From CAVPCZ01 sp963779225 (GTDB taxonomy: Bacteria > Bacteroidota > Ignavibacteria > UBA10030 > UBA6906), in the NCBI GenBank assembly GCA_963779225.1, contig CAVZWW010000002.1, positions 248,001 to 312,000 of the forward strand: a stretch of DNA of 64,000 nucleotides, read 5' to 3'. The notes beneath the pieces were generated by a model. It was given only the letters and a program-made list of their open reading frames with translations. It was not told the DNA's origin and ran no database searches. A program made the position numbers and the translations under genes. Below, piece by piece: positions 8,984 through 17,909 of this stretch (the first letter of the stretch is position 1; each line of letters opens with the position of its first letter).

Positions 8984-9016
8984 GGTCGGTCTCCTTTATG
9001 CAGGATGTTCGGGGAA

Positions 9017-9871
9017 TCAGGACCCTTTTGGATGGGCCTGAGCATAAACCTTTTTAAGTCGGTCAATCCCCACGTGAGTGTACACCTGGGTCGTTGAGAG
9101 GCTCTCATGACCCAGCAATTCGCGGACGGCCTGGAGATCGGCACCGCGATTCACGAGGTGGGTGGCGAAGGTGTGGCGGAGGACATGAGGACTTTTCTGG
9201 CGGATTTCAGATACCGCGCCGATATAGCGGTTCACAAGAAGATTCACGGTCTTCGGCTGGAGGATTTTTCCCCGCGCGCTGAGGAATACTGTTCCGGGAT
9301 CCCGGTCAGGGCGGACAAACGTAGCGCGCACCTGCATCCACCGCTGGACTGCCGCCGCCGCTTTCCGGCCGAAAGGCACAATCCGTTGTTTACTTCCCTT
9401 CCCGGTCACCTTCACCGTCCGCTGACTGAATTCCAGATCACGTGGTGTCAGATGCAGAAGCTCGCTCAACCGGATGCCTGTGCTGTAGAAGAGTTCGAGA
9501 ATCGCGGCATCCCGGATCCCCACAGGCGTTCTGCAGTCGGGCTGTGCGAGCACCTGCTTCACAGCATCCTCATCCAGAAACTGCGGCAGTCGCCGTTCCA
9601 GCCTGGGGGAAGCCACGATCGCCGTCGGGTTGACCGCAGCGATCCCCTTCCTTCTCAGGAACTTATAAAAAGAACGCAAACATGCAAGTTTTCTTCCGGC
9701 ACTTCGTTTGGCGATCCCCTGTTCCATCAGGGAGCCCAGAAACTGCCTGATCCGGGTGTGATCCACATCCTGCACCTCAACACCGGCTGCCGTCAGGAAT
9801 TCCCTGTACTGGCGCATATCATATTCGTACGCCGCCAGGGTGTGTTTCGAGGCGTTGCGCTCGGCGGACAT
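9017..9871 (-). CDS. xerC: Tyrosine recombinase, XerC/XerD type
   Basis: A chromosome-dimer-resolution type tyrosine recombinase. It has an N-terminal SAM-like domain (HTLAAYEYDMRQYREFL) and the catalytic set: Arg in GIRLSELL, Lys in TGKGSKQR, HVLRHTFATHL (HxxR), His in LLGHESLSTTQ and Tyr in VYTH. From ATG 9871 the product is 284 residues. Family members usually begin about 10 residues earlier, and the frame upstream encodes a plausible family N-terminus (DHIEDFLQYMSAERNAS). No ATG, GTG or TTG is in frame there before the topA stop, so the real start may be a rare codon or the sequence may carry an error. XerC versus XerD is not resolved by eye. Confidence 0.9.
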   Translation of the reverse strand: MSAERNASKHTLAAYEYDMRQYREFLTAAGVEVQDVDHTRIRQFLGSLMEQGIAKRSAGRKLACLRSFYKFLRRKGIAAVNPTAIVASPRLERRLPQFLDEDAVKQVLAQPDCRTPVGIRDAAILELFYSTGIRLSELLHLTPRDLEFSQRTVKVTGKGSKQRIVPFGRKAAAAVQRWMQVRATFVRPDRDPGTVFLSARGKILQPKTVNLLVNRYIGAVSEIRQKSPHVLRHTFATHLVNRGADLQAVRELLGHESLSTTQVYTHVGIDRLKKVYAQAHPKGS

Positions 9872-9920
9872 GTATTGCAGAAAATCCTCGATGTGATCCT
9901 GTTTAGCCGTCGCCCCACCT

Positions 9921-12293
9921 TTATTCTGCTGCTATCGTCACCGGCTCTTGCGCCACTTCCGCCTTGCAGGAGGGACAGACCAGATACTCCCCCCGGTTCT
10001 GGTTGTACTTCTGTACCATGTAGACATTCCCGCAGGTGTCACAGGCGCGTCCCACCGGCTTGTCCCACGATGCGAAGTCACAATCGGGGTACCGCGAACA
10101 GCCGTAGAAGACGCGTTTCCGCTTGGTTTTCCGCTCGATGACGTCTCCATCCTTGCACTTCGGGCACTTCACGCCTATAGATATGGGTTTGGTGTTCTTA
10201 CAGTTGGGATAGTTCGAGCACCCGAGGAAAGCCCCGAAGCGCCCCCCCTTCACCACCATATCACCGCCACAGAGTTCGCACTTGCTCGCCACGATGTGCT
10301 TCGTCAGCTCCGCCTCTTCCGGCAGCGGTCTGGTCGTCTTGCAGGTCGGATATCCACTGCAGGCCATGAATCTCCCGTTGCGTCCCCACTTGATGATCAA
10401 CGGCTTCCCGCACGTCTCGCACACTTCATCGGTTGTCTGTTGCAACGACTTCTTGATCGCCGCCGTTTTCTTGTCGACTCCCTCCACGTCCCGGATAAAG
10501 GGGTTATAGAAGTCTTCCATCACCTGCTCGTATGTCTGCCGGCCGGAGGCAATCGTATCCAGTTCTTCCTCCATCCTGGCGGTGAAGGCCACGTTGAAAA
10601 TATGGGGGAAGTGTTCGACGAGGATCTTGTTTACCGCCTTGCCGAGTTCTGTGGGATAGAGCCGGCGTTCGCGCTGTTCGACGTATTTCCGCGCCTGGAT
10701 CGTGTCCACAATCAGTGCGTACGTGCTCGGACGCCCGATGCCGAGCGCTTCCAGCTCGCGGACGAGGCTGCTTTCGGTGAACCGTCCCGGCGGTTTTGTG
10801 AAATGCTGGTTCGGCATCAGGTTGCGGAGCGCAGCCCGGTCTTCGAGCTTCAGATCCGCGGGCAACTTCGAGACGGGATCTTCGTCACCCTGTTTTTCGG
10901 TCTCATCCACCATGTCGTCATACACCTGAAGGAACCCGCGGAACGTCGGGACGGAATCCGTCGCCCGGAACAGATACTCGCCGCCGCGCACATCGACCGT
11001 GGTCTGCGAGGCCACCGCGGGGCTCATCTGGCAGGCCAGAAAACGGTTCCAGATCAGCTCGTACAGCAGGAACATCTCCGGTTCGAGGTATTTCTTGACC
11101 GCCTTCGGGGAGTACTTTGTGGACGTCGGGCGGATCGCCTCGTGGGCATCCTGTGACCCCTTCCCCTTCTTGAACAGCCGGGCTTCGTGCGGGAGATACT
11201 CCTTCCCGTAATTGTCATAGATGTACTGCCGCACCTCGCGCACGGCATCCTCGCTCAGACGAGTGGAATCCGTGCGCATATAGGTGATAAGTCCGACTCG
11301 CCCGTCTTCGCCGAGTTCGACACCTTCATATAACTTCTGTGCGAGCATCATCGTCCGCTTCGCCTGGAACCGCAGTCTGCGCGCGGATTCCTGCTGCATC
11401 GTGCTGGTGATGAAGGGGGCCGGCGGATTCCGTTTCACCGGTTTCTTCTGGATGTCCGCAATGACAAACTGCTGCTTGCGGATATCCGTGAGATATCCTT
11501 CCGCTGTTGTCCCGTCCCCGATGACAGGATCGTCACCGCCCACCTTGAAGAGTTTTGCCAGAAACGGCTCGCACCCCTCCGTCTGGAATTCCGCGATGAC
11601 CGACCAGTATTCCTGCGGCACGAAGGCGCCGATTGCGGCTTCACGCTCGCAGATCAGCCGTACCGCCACCGATTGCACCCGTCCGGCGGAAAGTCCGTAG
11701 AATACCGTCTTCCAGACAAACGGCGAGATCTTGTAACCGACCAGCCGGTCCATGGCCCGCCGCGCCTGCTGGGAGTTGACAAGGTGATCATCGATGCGCA
11801 GGGGGTTCTTCATCGCCTCGGTGATCCCGCGCTCTGTGATCTCGTGAAAGAGGACCCGGAAAATGTTGGTGTTGTCGTCCTTGATTGCCTCGGCAATATG
11901 CCAGGCTATCGCCTCACCCTCGCGGTCAGGGTCGGTGGCGAGATAGACGGCGCGGGCACCGCCGGCATGGTGCTTCAGCCGCGCGATGACATCGTCCTTG
12001 CCTTTGATCGTCTCGTACTCGGGCAAAAAGCCATTGTCGACGTCTATGCCCAGCTTGCTCTTGGGAAGATTCTTGATGTGCCCCACCGAGGCCTCGACAT
12101 GGTAGTCGTGACCGAGATATTTGTTGATTGTCTTGGCTTTGGACGGGGACTCGACAATGATCAGGGCTTTGCCGTTCGGACCTGAATCCGGAACGGCGGC
12201 GCGTTTGACACGCGTACGGCGGGGGGGGGTGGATTTGAGTGTTGGTGCCTGGTCATCTGCCTGCTTCTTCTTTACCTGCTTCTTCACTGCCAT
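9921..12293 (-). CDS. topA: DNA topoisomerase I
   Basis: Relaxes negative supercoils (type IA). The 790 residues have a Lys/Arg-rich N-terminal extension of about 40 residues, then the Toprim domain (KALIIVESPSKAKTINKYLG; acidic DPDREGEA), and the active-site Tyr in ITYMRTDSTRLS. The C-terminus carries Cys4 zinc modules: CETCG...CSGYPTC, CELCG...CSNYPNC, CPKCK...CSRYPDC and a fourth, less typical CDTCG...CPSC. The ATG overlaps the preceding DUF494 stop (TGATG). topA next to DUF494/smg and xerC is a classic arrangement. The call is firm. Confidence 0.98.
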   Translation of the reverse strand: MAVKKQVKKKQADDQAPTLKSTPPRRTRVKRAAVPDSGPNGKALIIVESPSKAKTINKYLGHDYHVEASVGHIKNLPKSKLGIDVDNGFLPEYETIKGKDDVIARLKHHAGGARAVYLATDPDREGEAIAWHIAEAIKDDNTNIFRVLFHEITERGITEAMKNPLRIDDHLVNSQQARRAMDRLVGYKISPFVWKTVFYGLSAGRVQSVAVRLICEREAAIGAFVPQEYWSVIAEFQTEGCEPFLAKLFKVGGDDPVIGDGTTAEGYLTDIRKQQFVIADIQKKPVKRNPPAPFITSTMQQESARRLRFQAKRTMMLAQKLYEGVELGEDGRVGLITYMRTDSTRLSEDAVREVRQYIYDNYGKEYLPHEARLFKKGKGSQDAHEAIRPTSTKYSPKAVKKYLEPEMFLLYELIWNRFLACQMSPAVASQTTVDVRGGEYLFRATDSVPTFRGFLQVYDDMVDETEKQGDEDPVSKLPADLKLEDRAALRNLMPNQHFTKPPGRFTESSLVRELEALGIGRPSTYALIVDTIQARKYVEQRERRLYPTELGKAVNKILVEHFPHIFNVAFTARMEEELDTIASGRQTYEQVMEDFYNPFIRDVEGVDKKTAAIKKSLQQTTDEVCETCGKPLIIKWGRNGRFMACSGYPTCKTTRPLPEEAELTKHIVASKCELCGGDMVVKGGRFGAFLGCSNYPNCKNTKPISIGVKCPKCKDGDVIERKTKRKRVFYGCSRYPDCDFASWDKPVGRACDTCGNVYMVQKYNQNRGEYLVCPSCKAEVAQEPVTIAAE

Positions 12294-12751
12294 CAGTGTA
12301 TCGTATCCTCATTGTTCAAAATCGAGTGGCCGGTGCTTCCGGCGCGCCGATCGCGGGAAAACAGCACAGCTGCGGCCAGCTCCCGCACCTCCTGCACTGT
12401 CAGCCTGATATACCCCGAGGTCATCGCCCGTTCGATCAGCGTTTCGATGTCCCGGTCATCAAGAATCCCCAGCTCACCGAGCTGTATCAAATACCCCTGT
12501 GCATCGGTGGACAGGACCGCTTTTTCCGCGTCGTGCAGCATGCGGCGTGAACCGTGTGCGGCCCGGCCCGGACGGACAGACTCCACGCCGTCCGCCGGCA
12601 TATTCTCGTAGAGCCAGCTGAATGCCGCGCTGATTTCCGACGTGGTGTACCCGCGGTCACGGAGATGCAGCAGATCGATATCATGCAGCTGCTTGTTTTC
12701 CTGCATCTCCGCCATGATATAGACGAGGATTTCGACGACGCGGTCTTTCAT
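12293..12751 (-). CDS. DUF494/Smg family protein
   Basis: A 152-residue protein. The N-terminus MKDRVVEILVYIMAEMQENKQ, the segment GYTTSEISAAFSWLYENMP and the later LGELGILDDRDIETLIERAM match the Smg/DUF494 family, a conserved protein of unknown function usually encoded beside topA or dprA. It lacks a signal peptide or membrane segments and is probably cytosolic. It overlaps ybeY at its start and topA at its end, which indicates tight operon coupling. Confidence 0.88.
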   Translation of the reverse strand: MKDRVVEILVYIMAEMQENKQLHDIDLLHLRDRGYTTSEISAAFSWLYENMPADGVESVRPGRAAHGSRRMLHDAEKAVLSTDAQGYLIQLGELGILDDRDIETLIERAMTSGYIRLTVQEVRELAAAVLFSRDRRAGSTGHSILNNEDTIH

Positions 12752-13191
12752 GATCTTCCTGTTCGTGAACGGCGCGGAAACACACGCGCCAGAATCTGAT
12801 CTTCCCGCCGGCGCATCCGCCGGGCGTTCGCCGGCGTCCGGTCGTCGTATCCTGCCAGGTGCAGGGTACCGTGGATCACAAGGCGGGCGGCTTCATGTCC
12901 GGGGGTGACACCATACGCCCTCGCCTGCACGTGCGCCCGGTCAAGATTGACATACACCTCACCCTCAAGTATTCCCGCCGTGCCGAGGGGAAAGGAAATC
13001 ACATCCGTTGTGTAATCGTGCCCGAGGAATCGCCGGTTCATCCGGCGGCACACGGGATCGGAAATGCCTATCACCGTAACCTGTCCCTCCCCCACCCTCT
13101 CCATGCGGAGCGCGGCACGCACCGCACGCATCGCACGCACCCGGTCCAGCCTGCGACGTCTGTGCGTCACGTACACCGACACCGCAATCAT
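12748..13191 (-). CDS. ybeY: Endoribonuclease YbeY (rRNA maturation factor)
   Basis: A 16S rRNA maturation/quality-control endoribonuclease. I choose ATG 13191 (MIAVSVYVTH), which overlaps the TGA of the upstream gene (ATGA); the open frame continues upstream but is a shadow of that gene. The 147 residues include NRRFLGHDYTTDVISFPL and the metal motif HGTLHLAGYDD. In the usual motif the final ligand is His (GYDH); here it is Asp, a substitution I associate with Bacteroidota-type YbeY. The family assignment is strong; the catalytic consequence of the Asp is not known from the sequence. Confidence 0.93.
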   Translation of the reverse strand: MIAVSVYVTHRRRRLDRVRAMRAVRAALRMERVGEGQVTVIGISDPVCRRMNRRFLGHDYTTDVISFPLGTAGILEGEVYVNLDRAHVQARAYGVTPGHEAARLVIHGTLHLAGYDDRTPANARRMRRREDQILARVFPRRSRTGRS

Positions 13192-13691
13192 GCGCGGGCG
13201 GCGCTTTTTTTTCCCGTCCGTGACGAGCGCCCCGTTTTCCGTTTCGGCCCGGCCGCCGGAGTTCCCAGGATCCCATCCGTCAGGGACAGGGCGATACCGG
13301 AGAGCATCACTTCCGGCCCCAGTGCCGTGAAATCGCCGGAGACGAGGGACCGGTCCACATTGGCAAACAGGGAACATCCCCCTTCTTTTTCGATGATCAG
13401 TCCCGACAGCTTGCCGGCATGTTCAGCAACAAAGGTGACCTCCCCCAGCAGATCGCTCACCACGTAACCCGAACAGAAGTGCAGCTGGAGGTGCGCATTT
13501 TCGGTGTACACCGACACGAGTGTGCCGCGTGAGGTACCGATGGGAATGTGCGGATAGATCTCCAGGGCCAGTTTCCTCAGGGGATCGGCCGGCGCGAGTT
13601 CAAACCGGAAATTAGCTCCCATGGGATGCACCGGTGCGCCCAGGACTTTTTCCAGTTTCTTGATATCCGCTGCCTTGAACGTGAAGCCCAT
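13188..13691 (-). CDS. Conserved-looking protein of unknown function, operon leader
   Basis: A 167-residue protein I do not recognise. It begins MGFTFKAADIKKLEKVLGAPVHPMGANFRF, has a central mixed alpha/beta region without signal peptide or membrane helix (HLQLHFCSGYVVSDLL, LSGLIIEKEGGCSLFANVD), and ends in a basic tail (AGPKRKTGRSSRTGKKSAARA). GAGGT lies just before the ATG, and a strong promoter ends 18 nt upstream, so the leader is very short. Its TGA overlaps the ybeY ATG. As first gene of the ybeY-DUF494-topA-xerC-hpf-hprK run it is likely expressed in growing cells. The basic tail could bind RNA, which is a guess. Confidence 0.75.
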   Translation of the reverse strand: MGFTFKAADIKKLEKVLGAPVHPMGANFRFELAPADPLRKLALEIYPHIPIGTSRGTLVSVYTENAHLQLHFCSGYVVSDLLGEVTFVAEHAGKLSGLIIEKEGGCSLFANVDRSLVSGDFTALGPEVMLSGIALSLTDGILGTPAAGPKRKTGRSSRTGKKSAARA

Positions 13692-13709
13692 GCTTACCTC
13701 ATCTGAGAG

Positions 13710-13738
13710 ATGATAGCCACGAATCGGCTGATTGTCAA
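13710..13738 (-). promoter_or_regulatory. Sigma70-like promoter for the ybeY-topA-hprK operon
   Basis: On the minus strand: TTGACA (13738-13733), a 17-nt spacer, TATCAT (13715-13710). The leader to ATG 13691 would be only about 12 nt. It sits in the 57-nt gap after the metallo-hydrolase stop. Confidence 0.75.
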
Positions 13739-13748
13739 GTCGCCGTGC

Positions 13749-14645
13749 TCAGATCTCCAGCTCGAGCCCTTCCGCCGCGGCGTAACATTCGAAGTTGTAG
13801 TCGCGCAACGAGATTTCCCGCCGGCACTTCTGCACGATCTCATCCACCTTCTCATCGGTGCGGGATTGCTCGTGATGAAAGAGGAGAAGTTTGCCGACCT
13901 GCGCCTCTGACGCCACCTTCAGCGTGAACAAATAGTGGGAATGACCCCACCCGACATGGTTGACGTACTCCTCAGGGGTATATGTGGCATCATGAATCAA
14001 CACGTCCGCCCCCCGGGCAAAGTCGAAGATCCGCTGGTTCGGATCTCCGCGCTCTTCCAGGTACCCCGCCACAACGTGCTTCTCCACATTTTTCAGCGAC
14101 CGGGCCACTTCGCGGTCGAACGGTTCATTGTCGCTGATATACACCAGCGACCGGCCGGCCACCGTGAGCCGGTACCCCAGGGAAAACGCCGGGTGGTTCA
14201 CGAATATGCTGCTGAGCGTCCCTTCGAACACCGGAATGGTCTCTTCGCGGATCGGTAAAAAACTGATCTTCGCCTTGAGTTCGTTCAGCTGGATCGGGAA
14301 ATACACCTTGTTCATCTGCGAAGCGATCATCTGCCGGAGCGTAATACTCCTGGTCTGCGCCCCGACGATCGTCAGATCATTCCCCGAAATGAATGCCGGC
14401 TTGAAGAAGGGGAACCCCTGGATGTGGTCCCAGTGAGGATGGCTGATGGCAATAATCGCCTTCACCGACTCTCCGCGGGCCATCAGAGCGTCCCCGAGTC
14501 CGCGCAGGCCGGTCCCCGCATCGAAGATCACGCGATTGTTTTCCGCAAGACGCACCTCAACGCACGGCGTGTTGCCGCCGTAGCGAACCGTGTCCCGCCC
14601 GGGAGAAGGAACTGAACCGCGTGTTCCCCAGAATTTGACTTTCAT
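13749..14645 (-). CDS. MBL-fold metallo-hydrolase
   Basis: A 298-residue cytosolic metallo-beta-lactamase-fold hydrolase. MKVKFWGTRGSVPSPG and RYGGNTPCVEV at the start, followed by IFDAGTGLRGLG, are typical of the class that includes class-II cAMP phosphodiesterase-like and RNase Z-like hydrolases. The metal motif is SHPHWDHIQG (HxHxDH, about residues 74-79), with further ligands in ISDNEP and IHDATYTPEE. The substrate cannot be told from sequence. It is 28 nt downstream of the DUF3108 gene and probably in its operon; no clear ribosome site is seen before the ATG. Confidence 0.88.
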   Translation of the reverse strand: MKVKFWGTRGSVPSPGRDTVRYGGNTPCVEVRLAENNRVIFDAGTGLRGLGDALMARGESVKAIIAISHPHWDHIQGFPFFKPAFISGNDLTIVGAQTRSITLRQMIASQMNKVYFPIQLNELKAKISFLPIREETIPVFEGTLSSIFVNHPAFSLGYRLTVAGRSLVYISDNEPFDREVARSLKNVEKHVVAGYLEERGDPNQRIFDFARGADVLIHDATYTPEEYVNHVGWGHSHYLFTLKVASEAQVGKLLLFHHEQSRTDEKVDEIVQKCRREISLRDYNFECYAAAEGLELEI

Positions 14646-14673
14646 GGGATCTGGCAGCTGCGTGCGTAATTCA

Positions 14674-15480
14674 TTATCCCCGCCCCCGCGGAGGCACCCA
14701 GCCGGGGCGTTTCCACTGCATCAACTCAATCGTGACACTCCCGATGATCACCTTCATTTTCGCCATTATCGGGATACGTGTTTCATCATTGCTGAACCAG
14801 CCGGTGAAATCTCCTGTCAGACCAAAAATCCCGACGAATTCCGCGTTCCCTTCGAACTTGATGACATCCACCGGATAGTCAACAGCGTCGATCTCCACCT
14901 CGGTCCGCTCCTTCGAGAAGTCGATGTAGGCATTGACCTTCTTCTCGGTGATAATCGCCGGCACATTCAGCTTCTTGCCCGAGTAGAGCTGATCGCGGGC
15001 GAAAAAGAAAAGCGAAAGCCCGTCATGGTGCGGGCCGTCGACTGCGAGGGTCTCCCGCTTCGAGATAACGGTGTCCCGCTGGCCCATTTCCATCAGAACC
15101 CGTTGCCGGTCGTATTCGAATGTGTACCGTGCAAAATCCCACTTGCTGTCTTCCTTCACCTTTCCCGTGAAGTGCCGCGAGAAGACCGCGGTGTCGATCA
15201 CGCTCTCAAACACCGCATGCATATCCACAAACGGCACACCCTTATACGAATCAATCAGCGCACGGGAATCGAACGCCTCGTAGGTGGCATGACGCATTTT
15301 GCCGGCGGTTTTGATCCTGATCTGACCGAGATCAAAGAAGGAGTAGCGCACGTTGTAGACGAGCTCCTCCCCCTCCACCAGCACCCTGGAGGGAGGGTCC
15401 TGCGCCCGCATGACAACCGGGAACATGCAGCACATCAACAGCAACCACACGCCTGCGCGGCGGGATCCGGGACAGGTCAT
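14674..15480 (-). CDS. DUF3108 family exported protein
   Basis: A 268-residue protein with a signal peptide (WLLLMCCMFPVVMRAQ) followed by a DUF3108 beta-rich domain (VLVEGEELVYNVRYSFFDLGQIRIKTAG...). The ATG at 15480 overlaps the TGA of the S41 peptidase gene (ATGA); an upstream in-frame Met lies inside that gene and was not used. The function of DUF3108 is unknown. Members are periplasmic proteins of roughly this size in Gram-negative bacteria. The C-terminus is unusual only in ending Pro/Arg/Gly-rich. Confidence 0.85.
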   Translation of the reverse strand: MTCPGSRRAGVWLLLMCCMFPVVMRAQDPPSRVLVEGEELVYNVRYSFFDLGQIRIKTAGKMRHATYEAFDSRALIDSYKGVPFVDMHAVFESVIDTAVFSRHFTGKVKEDSKWDFARYTFEYDRQRVLMEMGQRDTVISKRETLAVDGPHHDGLSLFFFARDQLYSGKKLNVPAIITEKKVNAYIDFSKERTEVEIDAVDYPVDVIKFEGNAEFVGIFGLTGDFTGWFSNDETRIPIMAKMKVIIGSVTIELMQWKRPGWVPPRGRG

Positions 15481-17093
15481 TTCAGGCTGCTGATCGTCTT
15501 GCACATTTTCTCCGCTTCGGGGAACAACGTGAGTGCCTTCTGGAACTGCGCATCCTCCTGAAGCATGACGCGGGCCGAGCCTTCGTTCCCCCAGATGCCG
15601 CGGGCAATATAGGCTTTGGTGAATGCCTTGATGTACCGGAGATCTTTTTCGAACAGCTCCTTGTTTGGCGCAACACCGCGTGCCTTCGCGATGGACTCAA
15701 TTTGATCCAGCATGTCTGAAGTCACGTCAAATTCCGCCGCAAAACGTGCCGGGTCCTTTGCATACTTCCCGCGGAGCTCCGCCCCGTGCTGCTCCAGATA
15801 CTTGTCGGCCGCCTGCAGGAACACCAGCTTCCCGCGCAGCTGGACCGAATACTCGTTGAGACGGTCGGACTTGATGATGTAGTCGGGTGTAATGCCCCCC
15901 CCGCCGTAGACCATGCGGCCGCCCATGGTCTTGAACCCGGGTCGCGTTGAATCCTTCTCCGCCACGTGTTCGATGTTTTCCCCCTCCACTTCTTCCCGGT
16001 CGAGCAACTCACGCTGGTACTTGATTCTATCCTTGTCGTACGGGCGCTGAATCAACCGGCCGCTTGGCGTGTAATAACGGGCGGTCGTAAGCCGGAATGC
16101 GGACCCGTCTTTCAAATCAAACTGCCGCTGTACCAGCCCCTTCCCGAATGTGGTCTCCCCGATGATGAGTCCCCGATCCCAATCCTGAATCGCCCCGGCC
16201 ACGATCTCGCTCGCCGACGCCGATCCGTTGTTCACCAGCACCAGGAGCGGGATGTCTTTGAACTGGCCGTTTCCCGAGGAAACGTATTCGTCGTCAAATT
16301 CAGGGCGGCGCCCTTTTGTATAGACAATCTTCTTCCCCCGGGGCATCAACTCGTCAACCATCCTGTACGCCTGTTCAAGATACCCTCCGGCATTCGCCCG
16401 GAGATCCAGGATCAACCGCTTCATGCCGGCAGTCCGGAGCTTTCCGAGGGCGTCCATGAACTCCTCGTGCGTCTTCGCCGCAAACCGGTTCACGTTCACG
16501 TACCCGGTTTCGCCGTCGATCATAAAGGACGCGTCAACGGTGTAAATCGGTATCTTGTCGCGCGTGATTTCGAAATCCAGCACGCCTTTGAGGCCGGCCC
16601 GGACAATCTGAACTCTGACTTTTGTCCCTTTAGGGCCGCGCAGTTTCTTGGGGACGGCCTCCTGTGCAATGCCGACCGACGACGAATCATCGATCCTGAC
16701 GATCTTGTCGCCGGACTGGATGCCCAGGGCCTCGCTCGGCCCACCGGCAATGGGCGCCACCACCAGCAGGGTGTCGTTCAGGACCTGATACTCAATGCCG
16801 ATCCCCTCAAAACTTCCCTGAAAATCTTCGGTAACCTTCTGCATCGCCGAAAGAGGAATGTACACCGAGTGGGGATCGAGCTGACTCAGCACTCCCCCGA
16901 TGGCGGATTCCGTAAGCTTCTGCGTGTCAACATCGTCCACGTAGTATTTGTACGTCAGGCTCAGGACATCCGAGAATTTGGCCACCTGAGGGTAAATGCT
17001 GTCCCCGGAAAAGAGCCGGTTGAGCTGAGCCCCGGCAAGCATACTCAGCACCACCAGCAATCCCACCGTCATCAACGAAAACCTCTTCCGCAT
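15477..17093 (-). CDS. S41 family C-terminal processing peptidase (CtpA/Prc type)
   Basis: A periplasmic Ser/Lys-dyad protease. The 538 residues start with a signal/anchor helix (SLMTVGLLVVLSMLAGAQL), then an N-terminal helical cap (DVDTQKLTESAIGGVLSQLDPHSVYIP), a PDZ domain (about 85-190, FEGIGIEYQV...GDKIVRIDDSS) and the catalytic core. The nucleophile is in NNGSASASEIVAGA and the lysine in GETTFGKGLVQ. A C-terminal extension of about 130 residues follows. GGGAG lies 7 nt before the ATG and a promoter about 45 nt upstream. It heads the S41-DUF3108-MBL unit. Confidence 0.94.
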   Translation of the reverse strand: MRKRFSLMTVGLLVVLSMLAGAQLNRLFSGDSIYPQVAKFSDVLSLTYKYYVDDVDTQKLTESAIGGVLSQLDPHSVYIPLSAMQKVTEDFQGSFEGIGIEYQVLNDTLLVVAPIAGGPSEALGIQSGDKIVRIDDSSSVGIAQEAVPKKLRGPKGTKVRVQIVRAGLKGVLDFEITRDKIPIYTVDASFMIDGETGYVNVNRFAAKTHEEFMDALGKLRTAGMKRLILDLRANAGGYLEQAYRMVDELMPRGKKIVYTKGRRPEFDDEYVSSGNGQFKDIPLLVLVNNGSASASEIVAGAIQDWDRGLIIGETTFGKGLVQRQFDLKDGSAFRLTTARYYTPSGRLIQRPYDKDRIKYQRELLDREEVEGENIEHVAEKDSTRPGFKTMGGRMVYGGGGITPDYIIKSDRLNEYSVQLRGKLVFLQAADKYLEQHGAELRGKYAKDPARFAAEFDVTSDMLDQIESIAKARGVAPNKELFEKDLRYIKAFTKAYIARGIWGNEGSARVMLQEDAQFQKALTLFPEAEKMCKTISSLK

Positions 17094-17136
17094 GCCTGTG
17101 CTCCCTATTCAGACTGAAATAACCCCGTAATATATA

Positions 17137-17165
17137 AGTGTATTAAGAATCCCGCTGAAAGTCAA
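17137..17165 (-). promoter_or_regulatory. Sigma70-like promoter for the S41 peptidase gene
   Basis: On the minus strand: TTGACT (17165-17160), a 17-nt spacer, TACACT (17142-17137). It lies immediately after the glycosyltransferase stop codon and before ATG 17093. Confidence 0.6.
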
Positions 17166-17168
17166 ACC

Positions 17169-17909
17169 TCAACGAACCGGTTTCCATTCGCTCAGAATAG
17201 ACCTCCGGAGGAAGAAAACGGCGAGGAAGTTCATGAACCAGGACGCCGTCACATACAGATAGCCGTACTTCCTGTACCGCCGGGGGGATTCGAGGACTAC
17301 AACATCGTACAGAAACCGGATCGTACCCAGATGCTCGAGACGGCGGAACATGTCATAGTCTTCACCTGCGGCAATCCGCGAGGCGTATCCGTGCACGCGG
17401 TCGAAGACTTCCCGCCTCATCACGTGGCATTCCCCTCTGCCCATTCCCATCCCCACCCTGTTCATCATCGAAAAGAACCAGTTATAGAAACCGTGAAACC
17501 AGCGGTCGATCCGGCGCTCTTCCTCAGGATACACTTTCACACTGCACGTCAACGCCACGACACCCGGCCCGGGCAGCTCCTCGGTGATTCTGCGAAAGAA
17601 GTGCCACACATCCCCGATCCGGGTGTCCGCATTCAGGAATACCAGCACTTCTCCCAGAGCCTGCGTGGCTCCTGCATTTCGACCCATGGAAATCGTCTGC
17701 TTGACATACGGCAGATTCTCTACAATCCGTACCCCGCGCGCACGCGCGATGTCCAGTGTCCGGTCCGTGCTCCCTCCGTCGCTTAAAATTACCTCCAGCC
17801 CGAACGCCCGGATGACGTCGGGCGTGAACTGAGAGAGTATCCTGTCCAGCAGCTTCTCTTCGTTCAAAGCGGGAATAACGACGCTTATCGAAGGCCCTTT
17901 TCCGCTCAA
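17169..17909 (-). CDS. Glycosyltransferase family 2 (GT-A)
   Basis: A 246-residue GT2 transferase. Features are ISVVIPALNEEKLL at the start, the nucleotide-binding LSDGGSTDRTLDIA, FLNADTRIGD (DXD-like) and GRGECHVMRREVF in the acceptor half. The C-terminus has a hydrophobic stretch (YGYLYVTASWFMNFLAVFFLRRS), so membrane association is likely. The start is TTG 17909, overlapping the GH57 TGA (TTGA), with GAGGA 4 nt upstream. Donor and acceptor are unknown; the partner GH57 suggests glucan or glycan synthesis. Confidence 0.88.
   Translation of the reverse strand: MSGKGPSISVVIPALNEEKLLDRILSQFTPDVIRAFGLEVILSDGGSTDRTLDIARARGVRIVENLPYVKQTISMGRNAGATQALGEVLVFLNADTRIGDVWHFFRRITEELPGPGVVALTCSVKVYPEEERRIDRWFHGFYNWFFSMMNRVGMGMGRGECHVMRREVFDRVHGYASRIAAGEDYDMFRRLEHLGTIRFLYDVVVLESPRRYRKYGYLYVTASWFMNFLAVFFLRRSILSEWKPVR

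Noticed and set aside
13192..13377. N-terminal extension of YbeY to 13377
   Set aside because: It overlaps the upstream gene in another frame and does not match the family; the ATGA overlap gives the natural start.
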